A stretch of DNA of 64,000 nucleotides from Ciona intestinalis (lineage: Eukaryota; Chordata; Ascidiacea; Phlebobranchia; Cionidae). The position numbers and the translations under genes were made by a program. The stretch covers positions 2,091,056 to 2,155,055 of the forward strand of contig NC_020174.2 in NCBI RefSeq assembly GCF_000224145.3, given 5' to 3'. Below, one piece after another: positions 1 to 10,961 of the stretch (position 1 is the first letter of the stretch; every line of letters begins with the position of its first letter). The notes under the pieces were generated by a model. That model had not been told where the DNA came from and did no database searches. It saw only the letters and a program-made list of their open reading frames with translations.

Positions 1-646
1 TTCCGTTTGTTCCAATTGTACAACCCGTTTCTAACTTGCAAGTAGCATATACAACAGGTGAAACTAGTGGACTTAACACAGGAGACACGATAATGCTCTT
101 ATGGGAGGCGGGGAAGTCGTAAGAAGCTTTCAGGGCGATGGGGAAATCGGTTTGTTGGGAAAACGTGTCGGGTGAAAGCGATGCTACCTGCGGAGATGCA
201 TGAAAGGGTTATAAGAAGACTACTAAATAGTAGTGTGGGGAACGATGGGACACCTCATTCTTTTCACGTCCCATCAGGTAGTTAAGAAGGAATATTTACA
301 GAATTATATAACCGTAGCTGCTTTTATATAACCATAGTATGCTGAAGTGTCACTTCAGTATATACTATGATATACCCGTAATCCCGTGACTAAAAGAGTA
401 TTGGTTTTACACAGAAATGGCTATTTACCAGTCTGTAGGTTATATATTGGCATACGGGTGTCAGGTCCTATATGTATACGATGCCATAAGTTTGGAATTT
501 GACCTTGATTGGGCCAATTCCGTAGAAAGGAATTATTTCTGTATGAGTAAGTCGAAAACCGTATTTGGTATATTGCTCTGTATTGCTTAGGCCCCTTTGA
601 CGGAATAAATAAGTTTCAGTGCATATTGTACAAAACTTACATTTAC
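1..646. other. Window edge, no coding exon recognised
   Basis: Should hold further 3' exons of the integrin alpha gene if these are close, but no phase-consistent exon with thigh or calf similarity was found. Bases 236-345 resemble a worn copy of the GGGTGGGG inverted-repeat element. A short palindrome lies around 336-372. Confidence 0.4.
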
Positions 647-3600
647 TTGAACATCAAACGTAGAACATGATTCGTTGTGTGTCAGTTTGTGCAAAAATAT
701 TCTTTCCGAGGACGAATCTTCCATAAAAATAAGTCGATTCCTTGTTGTTTCGACTGTCCCAGAATCGAGATTCAGTTTCACCTCCAATGCTAGAAAGTAA
801 AGTAACATTACAGCAGAGTGAATGCGCATTCTTCACGATAATACGCATTCTTCACGCACGTTTGTCGAAAATCTTTGTTTAAAGTTTAAACCATATGTGT
901 TTTAACTGTAATGTTTATTTGTATGAATGAATGAATGAAACTTATTTATTTTACAAGATACATATTTACGCCCGCAATGGTCGCAGCGACGAGCTTAGAA
1001 CCAGCCACCTCTGGGTTAGAGGCAGGCGCTGCCACGACGCTATTATTAGTTCGTTTTAAATGTTTCTATAACCATGAGTGTTTTACTCGTTTATTTTCAT
1101 TTGTATTCTTATTTTAATTGAGTTTTTTTATAACCATATAGGTTGCAGTTGTTTTGCTTACTTGAATAGTTTCTTCCCAGAGGTCTACCATCAGCAAATG
1201 AGCCGTTTAAACAAACTCGAACTTTAGCACAAGGTACTGACGTATTTCTTGCACATTTGATGACGTCAAGAACCCGGGGTTCCACCTCCAATCGTGACGT
1301 CACCAACACTACAGGTCGAGAGTAAAGCACGACTACTACGTCACTAGCGGGTGACGCAATGATGACGTCAGAGTACCCGTTCCCGTCGACATCGGTACTA
1401 ACGTTATACGATCTCCCCATTATACTTAAGCCAAACTGTACAAGCGATAATGAAACCGACTTGCCGAGAATTCTCTGAAACATAGAAGGGAATATATGCA
1501 TATGTTGTCTCCTCGTCTCGCCGTATAAATGACATACAAAACGTCGGTGCTTTAAGATTACAAACACAAACGGCAGAGATAGATCTCTTTTGTAATTAGC
1601 ACGATGGGACAAGCTGGTAGGCCTACATGTTTTTTGGTAATCAACGAAGAACTTTAAAAAATGTTATTACCGTAGCCTTAGGACGTTAAAACGGCATTGT
1701 TAAATGTTTAATCAAAGGATTGGGAAATAGGGGGATTTTTTGTGCCAGGTATCCCATGTCACCCCACATAGTTTTTTTTTTGTGCCAGGTATCTCATGTT
1801 ACCCCACAGTTAAGTTTAATAAAACAAATTAAAGCAAAATTGTTAAACAAACTTTTATACTTGATGTAAGTTGTTTTCCAATCCCTCACTTGACGAGAAA
1901 TAAATATAAACAGCGCCACTGCCGGTAGAGGAGCTTTCTTCCATCGGAGCACCTACAGCTATGTCGTCATAACCGTTATTATCTACGTCACCAACTACAG
2001 CAACAGACATCCCAAATCGAGCTCCATTTGCGTTCGAACCACGGAGAACAACGGGTGTAAACGTCTCACTCAATGCCTGATATAAAAATGGGCATAATTG
2101 TATTCTGTGCGAAAAATAATGGTATCAAACTTATTTGTCCTCTGTTTTATATATCTCGTGAACGCTGCGCCGCGACTTCAAGGAGCTATGATCATTCTAC
2201 CTCATATTTTCTCTTCGGCCGCAGGGTAGATTTACATCACTAGTACAATACGAAAGTTTTGTAAGGTGTTGAAAATTTACCCAAAATCTTGGGCCAGGAA
2301 TAGTTGAGTTGTTCATAAAAACAAAGGCACGACCCTGATCGTATCCTCTCTTATCGTTGTACAAAGGAGCAGAGACGACCAAATCGTCCAATCCATCGTT
2401 ATTGAGATCTACTGTACACAAGGAGTGACCGAAGTATGAACCAATTTGCCGGTGAAGACGAGGGGTTAGGAAAATAAAGTCAGATTTGTTCAAAGGTAAA
2501 GAAGAGGCTGCTTCATAAATTAGAACCTGTAATGAATAAATGAATGCATGAATGGTGAATATAACTTGTTTTACTCGTGCCCAAGGTAAAACGCGACAGT
2601 CGTTATATAACATAGATGTTCTCTTTCAAAAACCTGATGATTTGTACAATATATCTAGCACGGTAATGTTCCATCTTGCCTCACACTACTATACTGTAGT
2701 TATGGAGTATGTAGACTAAATTAAACTATAGCGCGGTTAAGACTACAAAGAATGCACAACAAATGATGAGATAGACTTACCGCACCACTAGAGTTATATC
2801 TTGGCGCCCCACTCACAACATATTCTGTGTTATTACTACCGAAGAAGTTGCCACTTGTAACCGAATATCCTAAACAAATCTATTAATCAATACACTAAAT
2901 AATGTCTAAGCCAAGTTAAATGAATGTTTCTTATATATTCTTACATACGGTGGGTAACGACGAACTTATAACACGGGTAATCTATTTCATACACATCGTG
3001 CTCGTTTACGAGTTACCACGTATGTAACTTTATTGGTAATTATTTTTGGGTTCGTATTTTGTAATTTATGACAATTTAAACAACCCATAAGGAACCACTA
3101 GGTTTGACTAAAATTACCTATATATGAATCTTCCAAGTTACAACTAGAATTGCTTGTGTTGTTACATAATTCCACAGTTGAGTTTAGTACATTGGTGTAA
3201 TTGAGAGAGACTTTCTCCGCATTAGCAAAGTAGTCAGCCACCGATCCTGTTCGATCAAATGATCCAACTGCACCAATATACATGTTGTTGTTCTGTAGTA
3301 AAAAAAAAAAACGAATCTTGTATGTTTATTTTTATTTGTGTTTATTCATTTTATTAAATATGAATTTTATGAAGAAATCGATCGCCTGGTAAGGTATATA
3401 GGGCATAGGCCAATGCAAATGTGGCAACTCTTGGCTAAATCTATATTTCCTAGCGTGCCTTGCAGTATAGAAACTACCTCGTATATACGAAAGATCAAAA
3501 GTATATACGAAAGATCAAACTATATATACTTGACCACGAAATTCGCCCAGTTTAATATAGCACAAAAAGCAATGTATCAAGAACAAGCTGTATCTATATT

Positions 3601-6600
3601 GAGTTGTCGCCTCATACATATGTTAAAATATCACTAAATATATTTCCCTCACCTTTGATATATGGGCCGAACTTCCAAGTTGGCATTCGTATAATAAGTT
3701 CGTCGTGTTGCTAATAACCCCTAAACATAGAAAAACACATTTGACCTGTTCTGTAAAACAAATGTAAACATAGAATACCAAGACATTTACCAAAAAAAGT
3801 AAAAAAAAATATTTGTACACCACATTTGTGCTGTAAGAATTATCAAATGCCATTAAAATTTTCAACTTTTTTGTTTAGATATTAACCTTCTCGTGACTGG
3901 GTTGAAGTGTCTGTTATAAAAGATCTCACGCTTTCCACTACTTCTCCAAGTCGATTGAAGTTTGTTGCGTAAAACACTCGAGTTTGGTTGCCAGCTATGT
4001 TCAGCAATTGAGCATAAGAACTCCCACCGACGCCCACTGCAACCGTTACCACCCCTTGTGCTCTGTGAATAATATAGGAACGGAAGTAAATTATTACCCA
4101 AAACAATATTTTTTTGTTTTTTTATCGACAAGCCGTGGTTTTCGCTTTTGTAAACTCTCCCGTTCCTCGTTATCGTTACCAAAATAACGAAAAAAATATT
4201 CAATTTAGTTTATATAGGGATAATAAGCCTACTTTGGCCAAATCCGTATTAGTTCCCATGTCGTGTAACTTACATCAGTATACTGTATGTATGTAATGCT
4301 GCGGGATCTCACCCGAGTAAAATAGAAAAAATTACTTTGCATATGCAATATGTCTACTTCAACCAAACATAACATAATTTTATACAGCTCTTCGGAAACG
4401 ATCGCGAAGATCATATTATTTAAACAACGAAGAGAAGGCAACAGCAAAACAACAATTGTAAAACTTGATATGGACAACATAAGTGTGGGAAAGATTGTTA
4501 GTTAGAAAAGCGTAGCTGTTAAACTTAATGTAAATACCATTATTAATCCTAACGTATCTCGTTACGGGCCCCAAAATAAAATACTTATACAAAAAATAAT
4601 ATTATGCTAATTGGTATAATACGTGCTCACCCATTAGAGCATTGTTCTCTTGTAAATAAAATACCTTGCTCTTTGAGCAGCCGGAGATATAGCGTTGGGA
4701 TAGGAGCTGTAACCGTCGGTCATAAGAATCATTTGCTTTTGTATTCCGGTCCTTCCGTTTCTGTTAAACTCCCTCAGTGTTTCGTCGATTGCTGGCGCAA
4801 TATTTGTTCCCCCATAATTTCTACCATTGCTCAGAGCGATAATTCGTGCTGAGAATGGGAACAGTTAATATGAATGAATGTGAACTTGCCATGTTCGCGC
4901 GGACGGAAAACGACTGTCGTTATAATAAAGGCACGGATGTTTTCTGTTTCATAGACCTCTCGTGACCGAGCAAACGATTGTCGCTTTGCTATTAATTTCA
5001 ATTTCGTATTGGCTTTGTTAACTTAATACGGCCGTTGTCGTTGTAATCGGAGGATAAACAACAAAATAATGTATTATAGGAATCGTTACCTTGTAGATTG
5101 GAGAATTCAAAAGCACCCAGAGCTATCCTTGTTCCTGCCCAACTATGGAAAGCCACAACACCGACATGGACGTTGCCTTTATCCACGTCTTCTCTGTAAC
5201 ATTGCAATATTTATATTTCGGAGCCAAAATGCGTGTACGCTTTTATGACAATGCATATGCACAAGCTTGGCACAGTGGTTAGCGCACCTGCCTTTAACTC
5301 AGATATCACCAAACGAAAATCGATGCTGTTAACATTGTCTGCGTGTGTATACTTGGGCAAAACACTTAAAGACCAATGGATATCAACGGTTTGTCTATAA
5401 ATTTTACGCGGCGAAATTACATATGTGGTAAAGCGGACAAGAAGAATATGAAAAAAAACACCCTTGTTTAAAAACTACCGTTGATCTAAATAGGCGACAT
5501 TCATCCAAAATTAATTTATTGCGGCTTGTGCGGGGAAATCAGTGTTTTTGGAGAGAAAGCAACTATGAGGTGTTTAAAACACTGGTGTTTGATAACGACT
5601 ATATCGTTGCCCGCCTCACGTAAATAGATATAAGTTGCATTTATTTATTCAATCTCTTATTCACATTGAAATTTACAGGGGGCTGATATTGCTCACCTAA
5701 ACGACGTGAGAAGTTCCACCACCCATCTTAAGGCCTGCTTGTACGAGGACAACGAAACGCTCCCAGATTCATCCAGTACAAAAATAATATCAACAATATT
5801 CAGAAATTCGCTAACACACACTGTGAAATACATAAAAAATTTAGAGTTTAAAAAAGGATAGTAGGGTGGGTAAAATAGAATCTGTTTTTTTTCCTCGTCC
5901 TCTTTAGTAGCAAACAGAGTATATTTACAGAATTATATAACCGTAGCCCCGAAATCCGAAATAGCGTTGTTAATTGTTCAAAATACGATGAGACAATATA
6001 GATTTTGGGTGCTAACGATATCTTATACCAAAAGTACTATATCAATAGAGTTTTAAAATAAGTAATCAATCAACGAAATGCATACCGACTGTGGATTATT
6101 TGATTTATATGAACATAGTAAGATATAAATATGGTATTCCGAAATAAAAAGGATTGCTTTTACTTGTTGTACACGGAGATTCAACTTGAACAAGCTTTCG
6201 AGTACTCCCTGTGTTAGTTGTGTAACAAGCTCCAATCAGTCGCTCCTGCAAGACTGACTTGTCACAGTTGAGAGTACGCTGGCTACTGCAAGCCTAAAAT
6301 ACACGATTGGTTAGTTTTTAAATAGTAAATTTGTTCAATATAGCATAGTACTGTGGGGTAAGATGGGAAATATCGTTAGCACCTAAAACCTACATTTCCT
6401 AATACTGTTTGAAATAATAAACAACCTTTTTTTAGAATCGTAAAAATGCGGGTATTTAATTTTGTAAATATTCTTTGATTACCACCTATTGGGACAAAAA
6501 AGTGAATTAAAATGTCCCTTAATATCCTACCCTACTATATGCTATATTATGTAAATACCAGTAACTTGTCCCCGTTTTGCGCAAGACTTAAGGAAATTCC

Positions 6601-7367
6601 AAAAGAGTCTTCTTCACCTAAAATTGAAATAAATTTGGGTAAAAGAAAATTATAAATATATGCATAACAGAATTATGAAATATCGAAAGACCTACCCCAT
6701 GTCACACGGACACAGTAACATATAATGTACGACCATGGGTATACATATATTGACGTAAAAAGTTAGAATATTTTTTAGTATACTAACCCGATAGCAGCTT
6801 TTCCGAACAAAGAACATCCGTGTTCTGCGTTCCATTAAACGAGCAACTAAACACAGCACCGCTTCTTCTGTCCTTTGTAAGAAGATTCTGATCATAATAC
6901 GGAGCTCCGACGAATAACTCCAAACGTTTCCCAACCCTGTTCACAAGCAAAGTTATATGGGAAAAGACGTGCCTGTTCACAAGCAAAGTAGGGTGGGGAA
7001 AGACGTGACAACTTTTCATTCTATTTATCGTTCCATTTGGTAGTATGCAAAGAACATTCAAAGAAAACAATAATAAAACTGTATCCTTATGAATACCATA
7101 GTCAGTTGTTATTTGTTTAAAGATGTCCCGTCTTCACTCACCCTACTATTAAATAAACTCACAAAGCTAATCACTTTGTATACAAAACTGTATAACCTAC
7201 CCGTTTTTCAAAGCCATCGTAGTTCCAAAACGGTAATTGGGTGACATCGTAAGCGGCTTTACGGGCTGTAGTTTTCGAAACTCTCTCGTTTCTATATTAG
7301 AGCCATAAGAACAAAGTATCACGCTTAAAAAGACAAAAATTGAGTGGAATCTCAATTTGAAACCCAT
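647..7367 (-). CDS. Integrin alpha subunit with inserted I (vWA) domain, N-terminal 781 codons
   Basis: Cell-surface adhesion receptor chain that pairs with an integrin beta chain. Fifteen exons, all phase-consistent: 7367-7201, 6936-6788, 6617-6559, 6293-6164, 5820-5697, 5193-5090, 4848-4665, 4062-3887, 3720-3653, 3292-3118, 2869-2781, 2526-2281, 2076-1861, 1474-1162, 789-647. The start (MGFKLRF) opens a signal peptide, followed by FG-GAP blades of the beta-propeller. The I domain lies at about residues 179-365. Its MIDAS motif is complete: D185-E-S187-G-S189, T259 (GGTN) and D289 (MTDG). Three later blades carry Ca-binding loops: DLNNDGLDD at 515-523, DVDNNGYDD at 587-595 and DVDGNGYSD at 657-665. 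Exon 15 begins the thigh region. Calf, transmembrane and tail exons were not found at 1-646, so the gene probably continues beyond the left edge. Integrin alpha chains are usually about 1,000-1,200 residues. I-domain alphas are chordate-specific; the ligand class cannot be told from sequence. Confidence 0.93.
920..1038 (-). mobile_element. SINE fragment, integrin intron 14
   Basis: GAATGAATGAATGAA tail joined directly to the tRNA-like head (AACCAGCCACCTCTGGGTTA), with the middle deleted. Confidence 0.65.
2527..2614 (-). mobile_element. SINE tail at the acceptor of integrin exon 12
   Basis: Sense relative to the gene. The CATTCATTTATTCATT tail runs directly into the ACAG of the 3' splice site. 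Confidence 0.72.
2945..3103 (-). mobile_element. SINE fragment, integrin intron 10
   Basis: Sense relative to the gene; contains CGAGTTACCACGTATGTAAC and AACAACCCATAAGGAACCAC. Confidence 0.7.
5262..5445 (+). mobile_element. SINE 5' part, integrin intron 5
   Basis: Good head TTGGCACAGTGGTTAGCGCA, body diverged. Antisense to the integrin gene. Confidence 0.68.
5858..6042. mobile_element. GGGTGGGG inverted-repeat element (MITE-like), integrin intron 4
   Basis: Begins TAGTAGGGTGGG, ends in degenerate inverse AGTACTATA; middle has TTTACAGAATTATATAACCG. Confidence 0.78.
6345..6540. mobile_element. GGGTGGGG inverted-repeat element, integrin intron 3
   Basis: ATAGTACTGTGGGGTAAGAT at one end, CCTACCCTACTATAT at the other; occupies most of a 265 bp intron. 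Confidence 0.8.
6988..7147. mobile_element. GGGTGGGG inverted-repeat element, integrin intron 1
   Basis: GTAGGGTGGGGAAAGACGTG to CACCCTACTAT. Confidence 0.78.
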
Positions 7368-7826
7368 TGCGCAGGTAAACGATTACAGAATGCTTTACTG
7401 CATACTTGCAAACTCATTTGTATTTCTTTGCAGCAATATTCAAATTTGGTTCCCCATCATTTGAATTGCAAATCGGAGAGGTTTTCATCCGGTTTGGGTA
7501 TATATATGTAAAGTTTGTTTATACTAGCAGTTGTTTGGTGTTATTCCATTATGTCGTTTATCTTTTTTTTGTTTATTGGAAAATACTGCTGCAAAATTTG
7601 TGCTTCTAAAAACAAGAGAGCTGAGCTCTAATAAATGGGCACGTTATAGTAAAATATTATATGGAGCAGAAAAGGTAATAATAAGTAAAGCTGCACAGAC
7701 AAGTCACACATATAACACACAACTCGTACTTAAAAACCTTAAACGCCAAACCGTGTATCCTTTATCGGCGTTTTTTTTTTTGTAAAACAAACGTTACATT
7801 TACGCCACGGGATTCCATTTAAACAA

Positions 7827-8037
7827 TATAGTATTGTGGGTAAGATGGAATACCGTTAGCACAAAAACTCCAAATTTTCTATTCGTGTTTTAAAAAAAAT
7901 AAAATCGCTCAACACATTTAAAATAACAACGAGTTGTGAGGATATGGTTATATGATACTGTAAATATATCTTTGTTTACTACGAAATGGGACGAGAAAGG
8001 AGAATAAAGATTGCATAGATCATCTTACCGTAGCCTA
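7827..8037. mobile_element. GGGTGGGG inverted-repeat element, intergenic
   Basis: TATAGTATTGTGGGTAAGAT start; CATCTTACCGTAGC end. Confidence 0.75.
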
Positions 8038-8210
8038 ATATAATTGTTACAGACTTAATGCTCTTAAATTTACCAAAAAAACTTTAATTGTAAATAAATA
8101 TATAATATACAATACCTTGCGCTTTTCTTTAGCAGCTTTTTTCGCTGACTTTTCTGCAACATAATAATCATTAAACTGTACTGCTTACATATTATTATTA
8201 TTATTATTAT

Positions 8211-8444
8211 GTGGAGTGGGGTGGGACACCTTTTGTGGATGGGACACCTTTTCATTCTATTTTCGAGAGGACACCTTTTCATTCTATTTTCGCGTCCCAT
8301 TTGGTAGTGATTAAAGAACATTCAAAGAATTATAAAACTGTATTCTCACGACTCCCATATATACCATTGTTAATTGTTTAAAAAACGATCCGAATATTTG
8401 GATGTTATGTGCTAAAGGTGTCCCGCCTTCCCCCACCCTACTAT
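8211..8444. mobile_element. GGGTGGGG inverted-repeat element, intergenic
   Basis: Has its GGGACACCTTTT terminal segment repeated up to three times; its 3' part opens duplicate block 1. Confidence 0.78.
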
Positions 8445-8948
8445 ATATATATGTCCTAATTACATTCATTCTTCCTTTATACGTCATTGGTTCGCTTGGT
8501 CCTCTGTGATGTCACAGACTATGATATTGTGGAAAAATAGAAACAAATATTCCATGTTAATACAAAAGTTTGTAACGGAAGAATGAACTTACGAAGTGGG
8601 TTTTTCTGTTGCGTCATCGACACTTTGTGACGTCACATCATCAAGGTTTCTACAAAAGAACTTATTTACGTAATAATGCAGTTTATAATTTATACTTTAC
8701 CAATTGTTTAACCTTCTTGCTTCGCGCTCATAGCGCAAATATATTTAGAATATACAAGATAAAACGCACATGGGGCCCCATGAAAAAAAAACGTCGCGTG
8801 TTTTTCAGCTATGACGTAACCAAACGAATGACGTAACATTTGCGCGAGCGGTTGATGGCGAAGTTTAACGATTGTGTCGGTTTGTGATGTAAAAGACGCA
8901 GCGATTGTGAACCGAGAAATTGCGTGTGAGGTCGAATAACTTTATAAA
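8286..8948. repeat. Near-identical duplicate block, copy 1
   Basis: Starts within an inverted-repeat element, ends at the run of N. It matches 9077-9764 almost base for base and lacks about 21 bases present in copy 2 near 9556-9580. Confidence 0.9.
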
Positions 8949-9073
8949 NNNNNNNNNNNNNNNNNNNNNNNNNNNNNNNNNNNNNNNNNNNNNNNNNNNN
9001 NNNNNNNNNNNNNNNNNNNNNNNNNNNNNNNNNNNNNNNNNNNNNNNNNNNNNNNNNNNNNNNNNNNNNNNNN
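8949..9073. other. Assembly gap, 125 N
   Basis: Run of N between the two duplicate blocks. Confidence 1.
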
Positions 9074-9076
9074 TTT

Positions 9077-9764
9077 CTATTTCGGCGTCCCATTTGGTAG
9101 TGATTAAAGAACATTCAAAGAATTATAAAACTGTATTCTCACGACTCCCATATATACCATTGTTAATTGTTTAAAACACGATCCGAATATTTGGATGTTA
9201 TGTGCTAAAGGTGTCCCGCCTTCCCCCACCCTACTATATATTATATATGTCGTAATTACATTCATTCTTCCTTTATACGTCATTGGTTCGCTTGGTCCTC
9301 TGTGATGTCACAGACTATGATATTGTGGAAAAATAGAAACAAATATTCCATGTTAATACAAAAGTTTGTAACGGAAGAATGAACTTACGAAGTGGGTTTT
9401 TCTGTTGCGTCATCGACACTTTGTGACGTCACATCATCAAGGTTTCTACAAAAGAACTTATTTACGTAATAATGCAGTTTATAATTTATACTTTACCAAT
9501 TGTTTGACCTTCTTGCTTCGCGCTCATAGCGCAAATATATTTAGAATATACAAGAAATGTGTCTTGAAATCGACGCAAAACGCACACGGGGCCCTATGAA
9601 GAAAAACGTCGCGTGTTTTTCAGCTATGACGTAACCAAACGAATGACGTAACATTTGCGCGAGCGGGTGATAGCGAAGTTTAACGATTGTGTCGGTTTGT
9701 GACGTGAAAGAACGCAGCGATTGGGAACCGAGAAATTGCGTGTGACGTCGAAATAACTTTATAA
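9077..9764. repeat. Near-identical duplicate block, copy 2
   Basis: Begins just after the N run. A few single-base differences and one small indel from copy 1 suggest either a very recent tandem duplication or two alleles placed side by side by the assembler. Confidence 0.9.
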
Positions 9765-10304
9765 AAAGACGTCGCGACAAACTTATACATAATAATAAAC
9801 GCAATAAGGCGCAAAACTTGTAGCATTATGTTATTTTATATATTGAAGTGCAATAATATTACTGCATAGTAGTATTATAACATACAGTGTATAGTAAATA
9901 GTATGACACATTATAATACTCATGTAATCAACGAATACTTAACTCAAGTCTTGCAAGAAACCTTCTAACTTGTTACCTAGTATGCGACTAACTTCATCTT
10001 AACTGGAACCTGGTAACTCAATTTGTAGAAGGGGCATTTTATGCGATTTTAATCAGGACGGGGGCAATCAGCTGGTGCGAGGCGTCAGTTAAGTAAGCAA
10101 TCGAGCCGATCAGCTTCAAGCACTAAAAAGCGGGCTGATTGTGACGTCAGTTTAACATTGTGACGTAACAAACTAAGTTCACAATGATTCGCGATTTTGA
10201 AATTTCAAGCGCGAGTTTGGGTTCAACGTCGTTTTTAATTCTGTACGAGCGAGGTCTTACGACGAGGCATGAATCACAGGGCGACTAGTTTAATTTAACA
10301 AAAA

Positions 10305-10447
10305 TATAGTAGGGTGGGGAAAAATGGAACAGCCTTTTAATTATAAAAACTTATCCTGCTGACTCCCATAGAGCGCTGATATTTATTTAAAACCCGATTA
10401 GGACATTTTATTACGTGCCAAAGATGTCTCGTCTCCCCCACCCTATA
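10305..10447. mobile_element. GGGTGGGG inverted-repeat element upstream of ATP13A1
   Basis: TATAGTAGGGTGGGGAAAAA to CCCCCACCCTATAT; internal part shortened. Confidence 0.8.
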
Positions 10448-10950
10448 TCTGTAAGAGTTCTGAAATATCTCTGCACATTTTTCGCAGCTATACATTTCAA
10501 GGTTCACACTGTGCAAACATATCATATGAGTTGCTTAGCTTACATCGAGGGTGGAATCAGAATATAATTTGGTGTAATGCAAAAATGAGTGTAATACGTG
10601 TTCGGTGTACGTGATAAGCTCTTGTTTGTGTTTGTACAAAACTTAAAGCCATTACTGTATGATGTTGATGATATTTGCGACATAGTTACTTTGTTTGCTG
10701 CTTGTGCAATTTAATTGAGCCATGTCCATGTAGCAGGCGTTTTCAACGGAAGTTATAGAAATTTAATTCACAAGGCGACAAGGAATTGAGTTCCGCATTA
10801 GGGAATTTTTTGTGACGTTTTATCTCGCTATAGAAATTTAGACACGTGAATCTATATTTCTCTTTGCTTCCTTTCTGTACTTTTGCACAGGCATAAAAGT
10901 TTAACAAAAGTGTTAGTTCAGGAAATATACTATTTAACCACATTTATGCT

Positions 10951-10961
10951 TTTTTTTAGAA
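10951..10961 (+). promoter_or_regulatory. 3' splice acceptor 1 nt before the ATP13A1 start codon
   Basis: A run of T ending in TAG is followed by a single A and the ATG. It may close a 5' UTR intron or be a spliced-leader trans-splice acceptor, which many Ciona mRNAs use close to the start codon. Confidence 0.6.

Larger units (their letters stand above)
7368..10960. other. Repeat-rich intergenic region between divergent genes
   Basis: Upstream DNA shared by the integrin (minus) and ATP13A1 (plus) genes. It holds several inverted-repeat elements, a 0.7 kb near-duplicate separated by a gap, a TTA microsatellite (8191-8210) and several TGACGTCA or TGACGTAA sites. No coding sequence is supported; the open frames here fall inside repeats. 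Confidence 0.7.

Noticed and set aside
3862-4203. Minus-strand open frame of 113 codons
   Set aside because: Runs in another frame over integrin exon 8; the phase-consistent frame carries the I-domain sequence.
5266-5290. tRNA-like sequence with GGTTAGCGCACC
   Set aside because: It is the head of a SINE, without an acceptor stem or full cloverleaf; same for the heads near 11250, 14990 and 33657.
8609-9804. Several short open frames, two of them repeated
   Set aside because: They lie in the duplicated intergenic block and in repeats; the repetition reflects the DNA duplication, not a conserved protein.
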